A stretch of 39,205 bases of DNA, taken from assembly GCA_018065125.1 (NCBI GenBank), contig JAGHTY010000167.1:1-39205 (forward strand), written 5' to 3'. Both the position numbers and the translations under genes were made by a program. Position 1 is the stretch's first letter; each line of letters begins with the position of its first letter. Positions 1-6,649 of this stretch are shown here, in pieces. The notes beneath the pieces are model-generated. The model made no database searches. It saw only the letters and a list, made by a program, of their open reading frames with translations, and was not told where the DNA came from. Origin of the DNA: Candidatus Minthousia equi. GTDB lineage: Bacteria; Bacteroidota; Bacteroidia; Bacteroidales; Bacteroidaceae.

Positions 1-104
1 ATACCTATTTTAAATGTATAACCATTGTATGAATTTATTTGCTTTAATTACCCACATATTATATAATGTTGCCTTAATTTATCAATAATGTAAGCAGACA
101 AGAT

Positions 105-803
105 CTAAGATTTCTCCAAAAAAGCACTTGGAACGTATGCCGTTACTGCAGTGAGTAAACCATCGATAACGATGCCAACTCGTTGTTGACCTTGAAAGCG
201 CGCAACTACACCTTCTACACCAGCGAACGCCCCATTCAAAACACGCACCTTCTCACCTATCTTGAATTTCTGTATTTCATCGTTCAGAACTATTACGTCA
301 TTTGATGACTCATGATTACAAATAATTTGAAGACTCCGAATCTGGTTGTCAGGGACAATTAGGGGAGTCTTCTCTATTCGAGCACCATTATGGGTATGCT
401 TATAGTAAAATCTTAAGTAGGGGAGGTTGACGTTGTCGTAAACGAAAGTCTTAATAGCTTCTTCTGTGCCGTATGCAAAGAAAATATTAGGAAGTCGAGA
501 AACTTCTACTGATTTCTTTTTGCCTTTTATGACTTTCTCAACCATGATAGTAGGCAAGAAAGCAGTTCCTTCATGAGCAATAATAAAGTCGTGAGCTTTC
601 TTCTCACGACCGTATGTAGTACGAAGAGCATACCAATGCTCTGTTTGCTTATGTACATTTCTGGTGGACACCCCTGTTTGTGAGTTCTTCTCCTCTGGGG
701 GAGTCTGAACTTCGGGGAGGACATTGGAGGTAAACCCAATGTGAGAAGAACACGTGTCTTCTAATATGTTTGCATCCATAGATGCATCAGCAGTGATGCC
801 CAT
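105..803 (-). CDS. UpxY-family NusG-like transcription antiterminator
   Basis: This protein of about 232 aa resembles the UpxY/NusG-paralogue family, which lets RNA polymerase read through the leader of long surface-polysaccharide operons. A NusG N-terminal (NGN) domain starts near residue 55 (HWYALRTTYGREKKA). A C-terminal KOW segment follows (KIGEKVRVLNGAFAGVEGVV). The frame is open back to a GTG at 839, but I chose the ATG at 803 because AAGAAGAG lies about 5 nt upstream of it. The 50-55 residues before the NGN domain are longer than usual in the family and look low in complexity. The gene reads toward the left edge, so any capsule or exopolysaccharide genes would lie outside the window. 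Nothing else is visible in bases 1-104. A leader with an intrinsic terminator precedes it, as expected for a self-controlled antiterminator operon. Confidence 0.85.
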   Translation of the reverse strand: MGITADASMDANILEDTCSSHIGFTSNVLPEVQTPPEEKNSQTGVSTRNVHKQTEHWYALRTTYGREKKAHDFIIAHEGTAFLPTIMVEKVIKGKKKSVEVSRLPNIFFAYGTEEAIKTFVYDNVNLPYLRFYYKHTHNGARIEKTPLIVPDNQIRSLQIICNHESSNDVIVLNDEIQKFKIGEKVRVLNGAFAGVEGVVARFQGQQRVGIVIDGLLTAVTAYVPSAFLEKS

Positions 804-839
804 TACTCTTCTTCTAGACAGAACAAAGTATGTAGACAC

Positions 840-881
840 AAAAAAAAAGCGTGAGAACTGTACTTGTTACCCGTTCCACGC
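840..881 (-). terminator. Intrinsic terminator at the end of the upxY leader
   Basis: On the minus strand, arms at 881-873 (GCGTGGAAC) and 858-849 (GTTCTCACGC, one bulged T) enclose a 14-nt loop. Nine T's follow at 848-840. The hairpin lies downstream of the leader promoter and about 37 nt before the upxY ATG. Unmodified polymerase would be expected to stop here before reaching the operon. An attenuation role is inferred. Confidence 0.75.
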
Positions 882-1170
882 TCAGAGGCTCTGGCAAGCC
901 CGATAGTCAAGAACGAGCAACGACAGAGCCCACGCCGATATGCAGATACTCCTTGCCATTCTTGCATTGTAAGTACAAGACACGACAAGGGTATATAAAC
1001 ATACCCGTAGGACATCTATTGTTGCTTTGTCTGTGACTATCAATGAAACTGCCAGATTTCTGAGCGTCAAAGAACAAAGCGTCAAATAAACGCCTTTCCT
1101 AAATATAGTGTCCACCCTTCCCACCTCGTCTCACACATGAGATATCTTCGGCGTGAGGGAAAGACATTTG
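882..1170 (-). other. Long untranslated leader of the upxY operon
   Basis: About 330 nt lie between the -7 element at 1171-1178 and upxY, with no convincing gene. Several structures are visible: a hairpin with arms 989-994 (GGGTAT) and 1001-1006 (ATACCC), two direct copies of AGCGTCAAA near 1061 and 1078, and a TCTCA/TGAGA stem near 1128-1141. Leaders of this size, where the UpxY protein acts, are typical of Bacteroides polysaccharide operons. Which element UpxY recognises cannot be told from the sequence. Confidence 0.6.
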
Positions 1171-1178
1171 CAAAAATA
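1171..1178 (-). promoter_or_regulatory. Probable -7 element for the upxY operon
   Basis: The minus strand reads TATTTTTG, an exact match to the Bacteroidetes TAnnTTTG -7 box. No good TTTG is present about 19-20 bp upstream, so the -33 box is weak. I found no flanking inverted repeats of the kind that would make this promoter invertible. Confidence 0.5.
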
Positions 1179-1323
1179 ATGATTATTCTGAAATAAAAGA
1201 AATTATTTGCCTGTTTTTATGAAAAAGAAAAAGAAGAACTTAATGAATATAATAAGGTAAACTTAAAGATTGGGAAGCTATTCTTCTTGGGGGATAATGA
1301 TGTAATATGGCGGTCGCCTGATG

Positions 1324-1341
1324 TTCGATTCTGGAATCGAA
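1324..1341. repeat. 18-bp inverted repeat
   Basis: Perfect 8-bp arms TTCGATTC and GAATCGAA are separated by TG. The right arm overlaps the first 11-bp tandem unit, so the repeat array seems to grow out of this dyad. It could be a dimeric protein binding site. Confidence 0.8.
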
Positions 1342-1389
1342 TCTAAATCGAACTTTATACGACCTTCAATCGAACCCCAATCGAACCTA
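1335..1389. repeat. Five tandem 11-bp units (AATCGAAnnnn)
   Basis: The units are AATCGAATCTA, AATCGAACTTT, ATACGACCTTC, AATCGAACCCC and AATCGAACCTA, back to back with no spacer. The AATCGAA core is exact in four of the five. An 11-bp period places each core on about the same face of the helix. The function is unknown. Confidence 0.9.
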
Positions 1390-1600
1390 CACATACGCCA
1401 GGCGTACCATTTGATGAGCTAACATCCAAAGTTGCAACAGCTGTATCATCTGAAGATGGCCAACATTGGAGTCAAACTAAGGAATTGCATCTCATTGCTC
1501 TTTACTTATCCTATTTCTTATCATCTATTATCCCTAAGCCTCATCATCTATTATGACCGGAACCGGTCTTCTATTAAGGCTAAACGGGATATCTGTTTAG

Positions 1601-1655
1601 TACTAAACGGCATGCACGATTGATATCAAACGCATATACCGATTGATACTAAACA
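1601..1655. repeat. 23-bp direct repeats (TAYYAAACG...CGATTGA)
   Basis: TACTAAACG at 1601, TATCAAACG at 1624 and TACTAAACA at 1647 recur at exactly 23-bp spacing. CGATTGA precedes the second and third copies. The first copy overlaps the palindrome at 1595-1608. The array ends about 20 bp before the -33 box of the DUF2148 promoter, a position suited to an activator site. Confidence 0.8.
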
Positions 1656-1675
1656 CTGAAATGTAGTTAAGATAT

Positions 1676-1706
1676 TTTGAAATACGCTTTTCTTGTAGTA
1701 TCTTTG
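1676..1706 (+). promoter_or_regulatory. Promoter of the DUF2148 / phosphatase operon
   Basis: TTTG (1676-1679), a 19-bp spacer and TATCTTTG (1699-1706) form a complete Bacteroidetes promoter. The ATG lies 20 nt after the -7 box, giving a short leader. Confidence 0.85.
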
Positions 1707-1726
1707 GGCAATAAAACATTTACACT

Positions 1727-2269
1727 ATGGTAATAGACGAAAGAGAAATACGACAGACCACCGTAGAACAGGCTGCAAAGCTGATTATGGCAGCAGCACG
1801 TACGGCTCCTAAGGGAAAAGGGATTGACGTGATTGAAATATGCATGGTAACCCAGCCCGAGATTGAGCAACTGGCAGATGAGATGCGCAAGATTAGTGCG
1901 GAGATTGACCAGAAATTCTACCTGCGCGATGCCGACAACATCATGCAGGCAGAGGCGCTTATCCTGATTGGCACACGCGAGCAGGCACAAGGCCTGAACT
2001 GTAACCGTTGTGGATTTGCTACCTGCGCTACCCGCCCAGAAAGCGTTCCTTGCGCCATCAACACCATTGATGTGGGCATTGCCGTAGGTTCGGCATGTGC
2101 TACTGCTGCCGACTTGCGCATCGACACCCGCGTGATGCACTCTGTAGGTATGGCAGCCATGCGCTTAGGCATTCCATGCAAGGGGCTGAACAACACCCTG
2201 GGTATTCCGTTAAGTTGCAAATCAAAGAACCCATTCTTCGACCGCAAGCCAAAGGAGGAACAGAAATGA
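1727..2269 (+). CDS. DUF2148 ferredoxin-domain protein
   Basis: This 180-aa protein matches the DUF2148 family, small proteins with a ferredoxin-like cysteine cluster. Cys92, Cys95, Cys100 and Cys109 (CNRCGFATC, then C nine residues on) could bind an iron-sulfur cluster. The C-terminal part is glycine- and alanine-rich, with MHSVGMAAMRLGIPCKG. No signal peptide or membrane segment is seen, so it should be cytosolic. A full promoter stands 20 nt upstream. Its stop overlaps the ATG of the phosphatase gene by 4 bp, so the two are translationally coupled. The biochemical role of the family is unknown to me, and a redox function is only inferred from the cysteines. Confidence 0.85.
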   Translation: MVIDEREIRQTTVEQAAKLIMAAARTAPKGKGIDVIEICMVTQPEIEQLADEMRKISAEIDQKFYLRDADNIMQAEALILIGTREQAQGLNCNRCGFATCATRPESVPCAINTIDVGIAVGSACATAADLRIDTRVMHSVGMAAMRLGIPCKGLNNTLGIPLSCKSKNPFFDRKPKEEQK

Positions 2270-2709
2270 AACGCATCCTTTTTATTTGCCACGGAAATAT
2301 CTGCCGCAGCCCTATGGCCGAGTTTATCATGAAAGACCTGGTACAGAAGGCTGGTCTTGAGGATAAGTTCTATATTGAATCTGCTGCCACCTCTACCGAG
2401 GAATTGGGCAACGAGGTCTATCCTCCTGCCAAGCGTAAACTGGCAGAACATGGCATCTCATGCAAGGGAAAGACTGCCCGACAGATTACCCGAGCAGACT
2501 ACAACCGATTTGACATGCTCATTGGCATGGACGACTGGAACCTACGAAACATGAAGCGTTTCTGGCCCGAAGATTCAGAAGGAAAGATATACAAGCTGAT
2601 GGATTTCACCAATCGTCCTGGCGATGTTGCCGACCCCTGGTACACCGGTGATTTTGAAGCAACATGGAGAGATTGCCTTGAGGGGTGCGAAGCGTTGCTG
2701 AATCTTTGA
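2266..2709 (+). CDS. Low-molecular-weight protein tyrosine phosphatase
   Basis: This 147-aa protein has the LMW-PTP P-loop near its start (CHGNICRS, nucleophile Cys8 and Arg14). It also has the general-acid loop near the C-terminus (ADPWYTG). The enzyme removes phosphate from phosphotyrosine or related substrates. In other bacteria such enzymes often act on tyrosine kinases of polysaccharide export. I chose the ATG at 2266 because it overlaps the DUF2148 stop (ATGA) and sits about 8 nt after AAAGGAGG. The frame is open further upstream, but the family begins with this MKRILFICHGN sequence. The nearby upxY operon makes a link to surface polysaccharide conceivable, but it is on the opposite strand and separately expressed. 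Confidence 0.92.
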   Translation: MKRILFICHGNICRSPMAEFIMKDLVQKAGLEDKFYIESAATSTEELGNEVYPPAKRKLAEHGISCKGKTARQITRADYNRFDMLIGMDDWNLRNMKRFWPEDSEGKIYKLMDFTNRPGDVADPWYTGDFEATWRDCLEGCEALLNL

Positions 2710-2818
2710 CAACGGACAATTTGAGCCTGAGACGAGAGCAGAGTCAAGCTTGCTTGAACTTTGCCGAGACGATGGTTCAAATCGTCGAAGACAACAGACA
2801 ACAGACTACAGTCGCCCC

Positions 2819-2883
2819 GTTGACTCGTTGACTCGTTGACTTATTAAACTTTTAAACTTTTAAACCCTTAAACTTTTAAACCC
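2819..2883. repeat. Two adjoining octamer arrays before the FNT gene
   Basis: Three units of GTTGACTC (the last ends TT) occupy 2819-2842. Five units of TTAAAC plus TT or CC occupy 2844-2883, ending 4 nt before the ATG at 2888. The arrays fill the position of a ribosome binding site. Between 2710 and 2818 there are two possible hairpins (TCAAGC-TT-GCTTGA, and GACGAT/ATCGTC), perhaps the end of the upstream operon. No -7 box is obvious. Confidence 0.85.
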
Positions 2884-2887
2884 TAAT

Positions 2888-3472
2888 ATGGATACACTAC
2901 GTTCATCATTTTTGGCCGGCATCTGCATAGGTATTGCAGGATATGGATATCTGGCCGAGAAAAGCATTATTGGTGCCGTGCTGTTTGCATTTGGATTGCT
3001 AACAGTAGTGCACTATGGTTTACGACTATACACAGGAACTGCGGGCTTCATCAAGAAGAATGAAGTAGGCAAGTTGTTCTTTATCCTGTTTGGAAACATA
3101 CTGGGCTGCTTGGCAGTAGCGCTAATGCTACGCTGTTCTCCCCTTCCACTTCAGGATACTGCCCAGAGTATTTTGGCAGGTAGATTAGCAACAGGTGCAC
3201 TTCGTGGTGGCGTTCTGGCAATTGGTTGTGGATTTATCATGACTACAGCCGTAACCTTTGCCCGCAAGGGTCAGAACCTCCCCTTGCTATTTGGTGTGCC
3301 TTTGTTCATCATGTGCGGTTTTCCACACTGTGTAGCCGACATTTTCTACTACCTTTGTGTACCTGTTGATTTCCTGGCAGAGAACTGGTTGGCAATACTA
3401 GGATTTTACGTCAGTATCGTAATAGGAAACTTTGTTGGTTGCAACCTTTACAGAATAGTTATCAGGCAATAG
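2888..3472 (+). CDS. Formate/nitrite transporter (FNT) family protein
   Basis: This 194-aa, very hydrophobic protein has about six membrane segments. It resembles FNT channels, which carry formate, nitrite or other small anions across the inner membrane. Telling segments are LFGNILGCLAVALML and FIMCGFPHCVADIFY, the latter like the GFEH-type signature around the central pore histidine. At 194 aa it is shorter than the usual 250-280 aa, although the membrane core seems complete. The start is immediately preceded by octamer repeats and has no Shine-Dalgarno sequence. The gene ends 6 bp before the stop of the convergent porin gene. The substrate cannot be inferred. Confidence 0.72.
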   Translation: MDTLRSSFLAGICIGIAGYGYLAEKSIIGAVLFAFGLLTVVHYGLRLYTGTAGFIKKNEVGKLFFILFGNILGCLAVALMLRCSPLPLQDTAQSILAGRLATGALRGGVLAIGCGFIMTTAVTFARKGQNLPLLFGVPLFIMCGFPHCVADIFYYLCVPVDFLAENWLAILGFYVSIVIGNFVGCNLYRIVIRQ

Positions 3473-3478
3473 GGGGTA

Positions 3479-4585
3479 TTAAAATCTAACGTAGGTTTCT
3501 ACCCAAAGTTCGTTGAAGTTTTTCTTGTCGGCCAATGTACGGTCGTGATTGTAATTGTACTGCACCTGAATCATCAGGTTCTTGTGCAAACGGAATGTAG
3601 GACAAACACTATAGATAGTTTTGGTAGTACCCCAGGTTGCCTGATCGCGATAAACATCGTAGCGTAGGTTCATCTTGAACCAATCGGTACAAGGAATACC
3701 CAAGGCAGCATACCAGGCATCGGCCTTACCTGTTCCTTTCCAGGTGCCATCTTCCAGAAGGTCGGAAATCTTATGACCTGAATTGTGAGCATATTCAGCA
3801 CGTGCGCTCCAGTTGTTATGCTCGTACTTGGCACCTATGGCATAACGCTTACGTGAAACGGTTACTCCACCTGCTGTATAGCTACCATCCCATCCAAACA
3901 CGCCAATGAACAAATCCTTGATTGGTTGTACCTGAAGAGTTCCGATAATATCTTTCTTGCCATTTATATCCTTTGTGTTGATGCCCTGACCATTCCAAAT
4001 ACCTAGTTGGTAATGAATCAGACGATGCTTGTCGGCACCTGTTGGGAACAGATCACCCTGAATCTGTAAACCCTGGTCACGACCACCCATTGAAGCTTCA
4101 CCACAATAGTCGCCCATACCAGATAGTTTCTTGGTTAGCTGTGAGTAATCACCCACACCAACATCCCAAGGATTCATTGGATTCTCAAAAGTAAAGGCAC
4201 GCTTAAACTGACCTATCTTTACACCAAATTCCTTGTATTTGACCCACTCTAACTGGAAATCCTTCACATGAGGAGTATTGTTTAACTCCATCTGAATGCG
4301 ATACTTGAAATCATCCAGGATAGTACCATCCACATACACACGAATCAGGCGTACATTAAAGCCATCGCCACCCTTCGCACCAGCCTGATCCTTATAACTG
4401 TACTTGCCAATGATGTAACCACCAAACTTAGGTACGCTGGCAAAATCTGTCAGTTTATAGCCATAGGCAGGTTTATTTTCTTCGGCAGGAGATTCGCTGG
4501 AAATACTGTCGGTCGTTACCTCCTCGGCCATAGCAGGCAGAGCTGCAAACATTACCAACAAAGCAATTGATAAAATTTTGTTCAT
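3479..4585 (-). CDS. Outer-membrane porin of the phosphate-selective (OprO/OprP-like) type
   Basis: This 368-aa protein has a clear signal peptide (MNKILSIALLVMFAALPAMA). The mature chain alternates in the manner of a beta-barrel and ends in an aromatic residue (ETYVRF), as outer-membrane proteins do. The pattern YSYKDQAG...FNVRLIRVYVDGTILDDFKY matches bacterial porins of the phosphate-selective O/P group. A TAATTTTG box lies 23 nt upstream of the ATG. The sensor kinase gene ends 75 bp upstream on the same strand, and the separate -7 box suggests independent expression. True anion selectivity is not shown, since many Bacteroidales members of this family have unknown substrates. Confidence 0.8.
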   Translation of the reverse strand: MNKILSIALLVMFAALPAMAEEVTTDSISSESPAEENKPAYGYKLTDFASVPKFGGYIIGKYSYKDQAGAKGGDGFNVRLIRVYVDGTILDDFKYRIQMELNNTPHVKDFQLEWVKYKEFGVKIGQFKRAFTFENPMNPWDVGVGDYSQLTKKLSGMGDYCGEASMGGRDQGLQIQGDLFPTGADKHRLIHYQLGIWNGQGINTKDINGKKDIIGTLQVQPIKDLFIGVFGWDGSYTAGGVTVSRKRYAIGAKYEHNNWSARAEYAHNSGHKISDLLEDGTWKGTGKADAWYAALGIPCTDWFKMNLRYDVYRDQATWGTTKTIYSVCPTFRLHKNLMIQVQYNYNHDRTLADKKNFNELWVETYVRF

Positions 4586-4608
4586 ACGGTATTCTTATTT
4601 TTCGACCG

Positions 4609-4616
4609 CAAAATTA
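4609..4616 (-). promoter_or_regulatory. -7 element of the porin gene
   Basis: The minus strand reads TAATTTTG, 23 nt before the porin ATG. The -33 region has no clear TTTG. Confidence 0.5.
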
Positions 4617-4660
4617 CAAAATAATCCTATTAGGTGTATAATCTATGAACAAAAAGTGTA

Positions 4661-6589
4661 TTATGCCACAGGTAAGGTAAACACAAAACGTGCACCTTTC
4701 TTATAAGAAGTATCAAGCCAGATTTTACCACCTAAGGTTTCGGCAATGGCACGACAGATACTAAGACCTAATCCGAATCCCGACTTGAAAGCATCCAGTT
4801 TCTTGAAGCGGTTAAATACCTCTTCTGCCTTATCCACAGGAATACCTGGTCCTTCATCAGACAGAGAGAAGGTAAGCATACCTGGATTTTCAGATAATGA
4901 GCAGCCTAGTTTAATTGGAGAACCCTTAGCAAAACGATGTGCATTCTCCAGAAGTTTCTGTACCAGGCTTCGCATCATATCGGCATCGGTAACCACGCTA
5001 TAACCAGAAGGAACATCAATCTCCATATTTACTGGTGCATCAATGCCTTCTTCGGCAGAAGCCTCAACAAACAGATTCAAAAGATCATAGCAATTGATAG
5101 GCTGCTTGTCAACCTTGACCGACTTACTATCCAGAGAAGACAATTCGATCAGGTTATTGATAAGCTGTGTTAGTTGATCCGTATTACCAGTAATCTGCTC
5201 CATTATCTGATGTTTCTCGTCATCAGGCAATTCAAGGGATGTATCTGCCATCAACTGGGTAAATCCTGAAATGGCATTTAATGGAGTACGTATTTCATGA
5301 CTGATATTCTGGATAAATACCGTCTTCATCTCATTGGCAGCTTCTGCCTGCTTCAATGCCTCCTCTGTACGTATAAGGGCATTCTTCTCATTTTCACGCA
5401 AGGCTGCCATCTTCTTCAATGAGCGTTGACGGGCAACGGCAAAGAAAACGATGAATAGGATTATAATTACAGAAATCACCAGCAAAGACAGATACACAAT
5501 AGTAGAATTGCGTTCGTGCAGGCGTTGTGCCTCAAGCTGCAACTGCGCATTATCCAACTGATTTGTTATTTCTTCAATATCTGCCTGTTCAAGCAACATT
5601 GCCATCGAGTCACGATAAGCCAAGACCTTTTTCTGTATATTGTATGCCTCTTCATAGTTTCCCATGGCTTCATAAACTTCTTGCGTAGCTTGACGGTAAG
5701 CATCGCGTGAAGCCAAAGAATCGCACAATGAAAGGGCTACATTATATTGCTTTTCCAATACATTCTGGTAAATCTTCAGCGAATAATACAAATCGGGATC
5801 CATCTCCTGACCACCATCTACCATGTCATACACCTTCTGCGCTATAGGCATAAAGTTTTCATAATCCCTCTGCAAATAATATCCGCTGGCCCATACATAA
5901 TAATTGTCAGGATTATCTGGCATATACTCAATTGCATTCTTGGCATATTCTATCGCCTTTTCACCATAGCCTTTCATCTGGTAGCAATTAGCCATCAAGC
6001 CATAGATACGGCCAATTGATGCTGTTCTGTCTGGGAAATACTTCAGCAACACCTGCAATGCATTATCGTATGACTGAAGTGCCAACCACATGTTTTCACG
6101 GAACTGATAAGTCATACCCATTACATAATGGCTGGAATAAAGTCCCGTCTGGTCATTATACTGCTTAGCCTCGTTCACCATGGCCTTTGCTTTCTGAAGT
6201 GCCAGCAAAGAGTTTTCTGCATTATACAGCTGGTAAACGATATAGTTGGAAGAAAGAGAGAAATAAGCGCTGAAAACCTTCAAGTCCTTTGCCAGTTTCT
6301 TAGCCTCATCCGTGCATTCCGTAAATTTTGAATTGTCTTTCTGATAGAAGTAGTAAGAAGTGCGTAACTCTAATGCCATCAGACGGTAAATCTCCTCGCC
6401 CGTCTGCTTGGATTTCATCTCGAGCGTGTCGGCATACGTAGAGGTATGAAGAGGATTTTCCTCGTTATAGACATGCTGAAAATAACTATATTCAGAATCC
6501 GGGATACCATAATCATTTTTGTTTTGTGCCTGCACAAAGACTGTACAGCACAACAAACACACAAATAATAAAAGTAGCCGGTTCTTCAT
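4661..6589 (-). CDS. TPR-containing sensor histidine kinase
   Basis: This protein of about 642 aa starts with a signal peptide (MKNRLLLLFVCLLCCTVFVQAQ). A region of tetratricopeptide-like helices follows, roughly residues 40-330. A membrane segment (YLSLLVISVIIILFIVFFAVA) and a coiled-coil linker come next. The kinase core has phospho-His431 in NISHEIRTPLN, an N box (LLENAHRF) and G boxes (DEGPGIP, GFGLGLSI). No receiver or output domain is attached, and no response regulator lies nearby, so its partner is elsewhere. I prefer the ATG at 6589 to one at 6625 because it begins the signal peptide and lies just after a TACATTTG box. It diverges from nth across 60 bp. Confidence 0.88.
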   Translation of the reverse strand: MKNRLLLLFVCLLCCTVFVQAQNKNDYGIPDSEYSYFQHVYNEENPLHTSTYADTLEMKSKQTGEEIYRLMALELRTSYYFYQKDNSKFTECTDEAKKLAKDLKVFSAYFSLSSNYIVYQLYNAENSLLALQKAKAMVNEAKQYNDQTGLYSSHYVMGMTYQFRENMWLALQSYDNALQVLLKYFPDRTASIGRIYGLMANCYQMKGYGEKAIEYAKNAIEYMPDNPDNYYVWASGYYLQRDYENFMPIAQKVYDMVDGGQEMDPDLYYSLKIYQNVLEKQYNVALSLCDSLASRDAYRQATQEVYEAMGNYEEAYNIQKKVLAYRDSMAMLLEQADIEEITNQLDNAQLQLEAQRLHERNSTIVYLSLLVISVIIILFIVFFAVARQRSLKKMAALRENEKNALIRTEEALKQAEAANEMKTVFIQNISHEIRTPLNAISGFTQLMADTSLELPDDEKHQIMEQITGNTDQLTQLINNLIELSSLDSKSVKVDKQPINCYDLLNLFVEASAEEGIDAPVNMEIDVPSGYSVVTDADMMRSLVQKLLENAHRFAKGSPIKLGCSLSENPGMLTFSLSDEGPGIPVDKAEEVFNRFKKLDAFKSGFGLGLSICRAIAETLGGKIWLDTSYKKGARFVFTLPVA

Positions 6590-6596
6590 AATATTG

Positions 6597-6626
6597 CAAA
6601 TGTAGGCATTTTTTTTGTTTAGCAAA
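6597..6626 (-). promoter_or_regulatory. Promoter of the TPR sensor kinase
   Basis: On the minus strand TTTG (6626-6623), an 18-bp spacer and TACATTTG (6604-6597) are present. Only 7 nt separate the -7 box from the ATG, so the transcript would have little or no leader. The promoter overlaps that of nth on the other strand. Confidence 0.65.
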
Positions 6627-6645
6627 AGTTATTTCGCTATTTTTG
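6614..6645 (+). promoter_or_regulatory. Promoter of nth
   Basis: TTTG (6614-6617), a 20-bp spacer and TATTTTTG (6638-6645) are present. The ATG begins 5 nt after the last G, so transcription should start at or next to the start codon. Confidence 0.7.
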
Positions 6646-6649
6646 CACT

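Larger units (their letters stand above)
1179..1675. other. Gene-free repeat-rich intergenic region
   Basis: No convincing gene is present between the upxY promoter and the DUF2148 promoter. The stretch holds 11-bp tandem units (1335-1389), an 18-bp inverted repeat (1324-1341) and a 13-bp palindrome (1394-1406, TACGCCAGGCGTA). It also holds two copies of TCATCTATTAT near 1526 and 1546, GACCGG/CCGGTC arms near 1555-1568, a 14-bp palindrome (1595-1608, GTTTAGTACTAAAC) and a 23-bp direct repeat. Short reading frames at 1321-1422 (33 aa) and 1432-1623 (63 aa) have no recognisable family and no good start signals. The region may hold regulatory sites or the remains of a lost element. Confidence 0.6.

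Noticed and set aside
803..1124. Small reading frames on the minus strand in the upxY leader (70 and 80 aa)
   Set aside because: They cross the terminator or leader hairpins and have no recognisable motifs, so the region fits an untranslated leader better.
840..1300. Invertible (phase-variable) promoter ahead of upxY
   Set aside because: I looked for inverted repeats flanking the promoter, as in many Bacteroides capsule loci, and found none of convincing length.
1321..1422. 33-aa reading frame over the 11-bp repeats (starts MFDSGIES)
   Set aside because: The repeat period is 11 bp, not a multiple of three, so the repeat is better explained at the DNA level. No ribosome binding site is seen.
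1432..1623. 63-aa reading frame in the intergenic region
   Set aside because: No recognisable family, no good start signal, and it overlaps the palindrome and the first iterated sites. It is more likely chance or a remnant.
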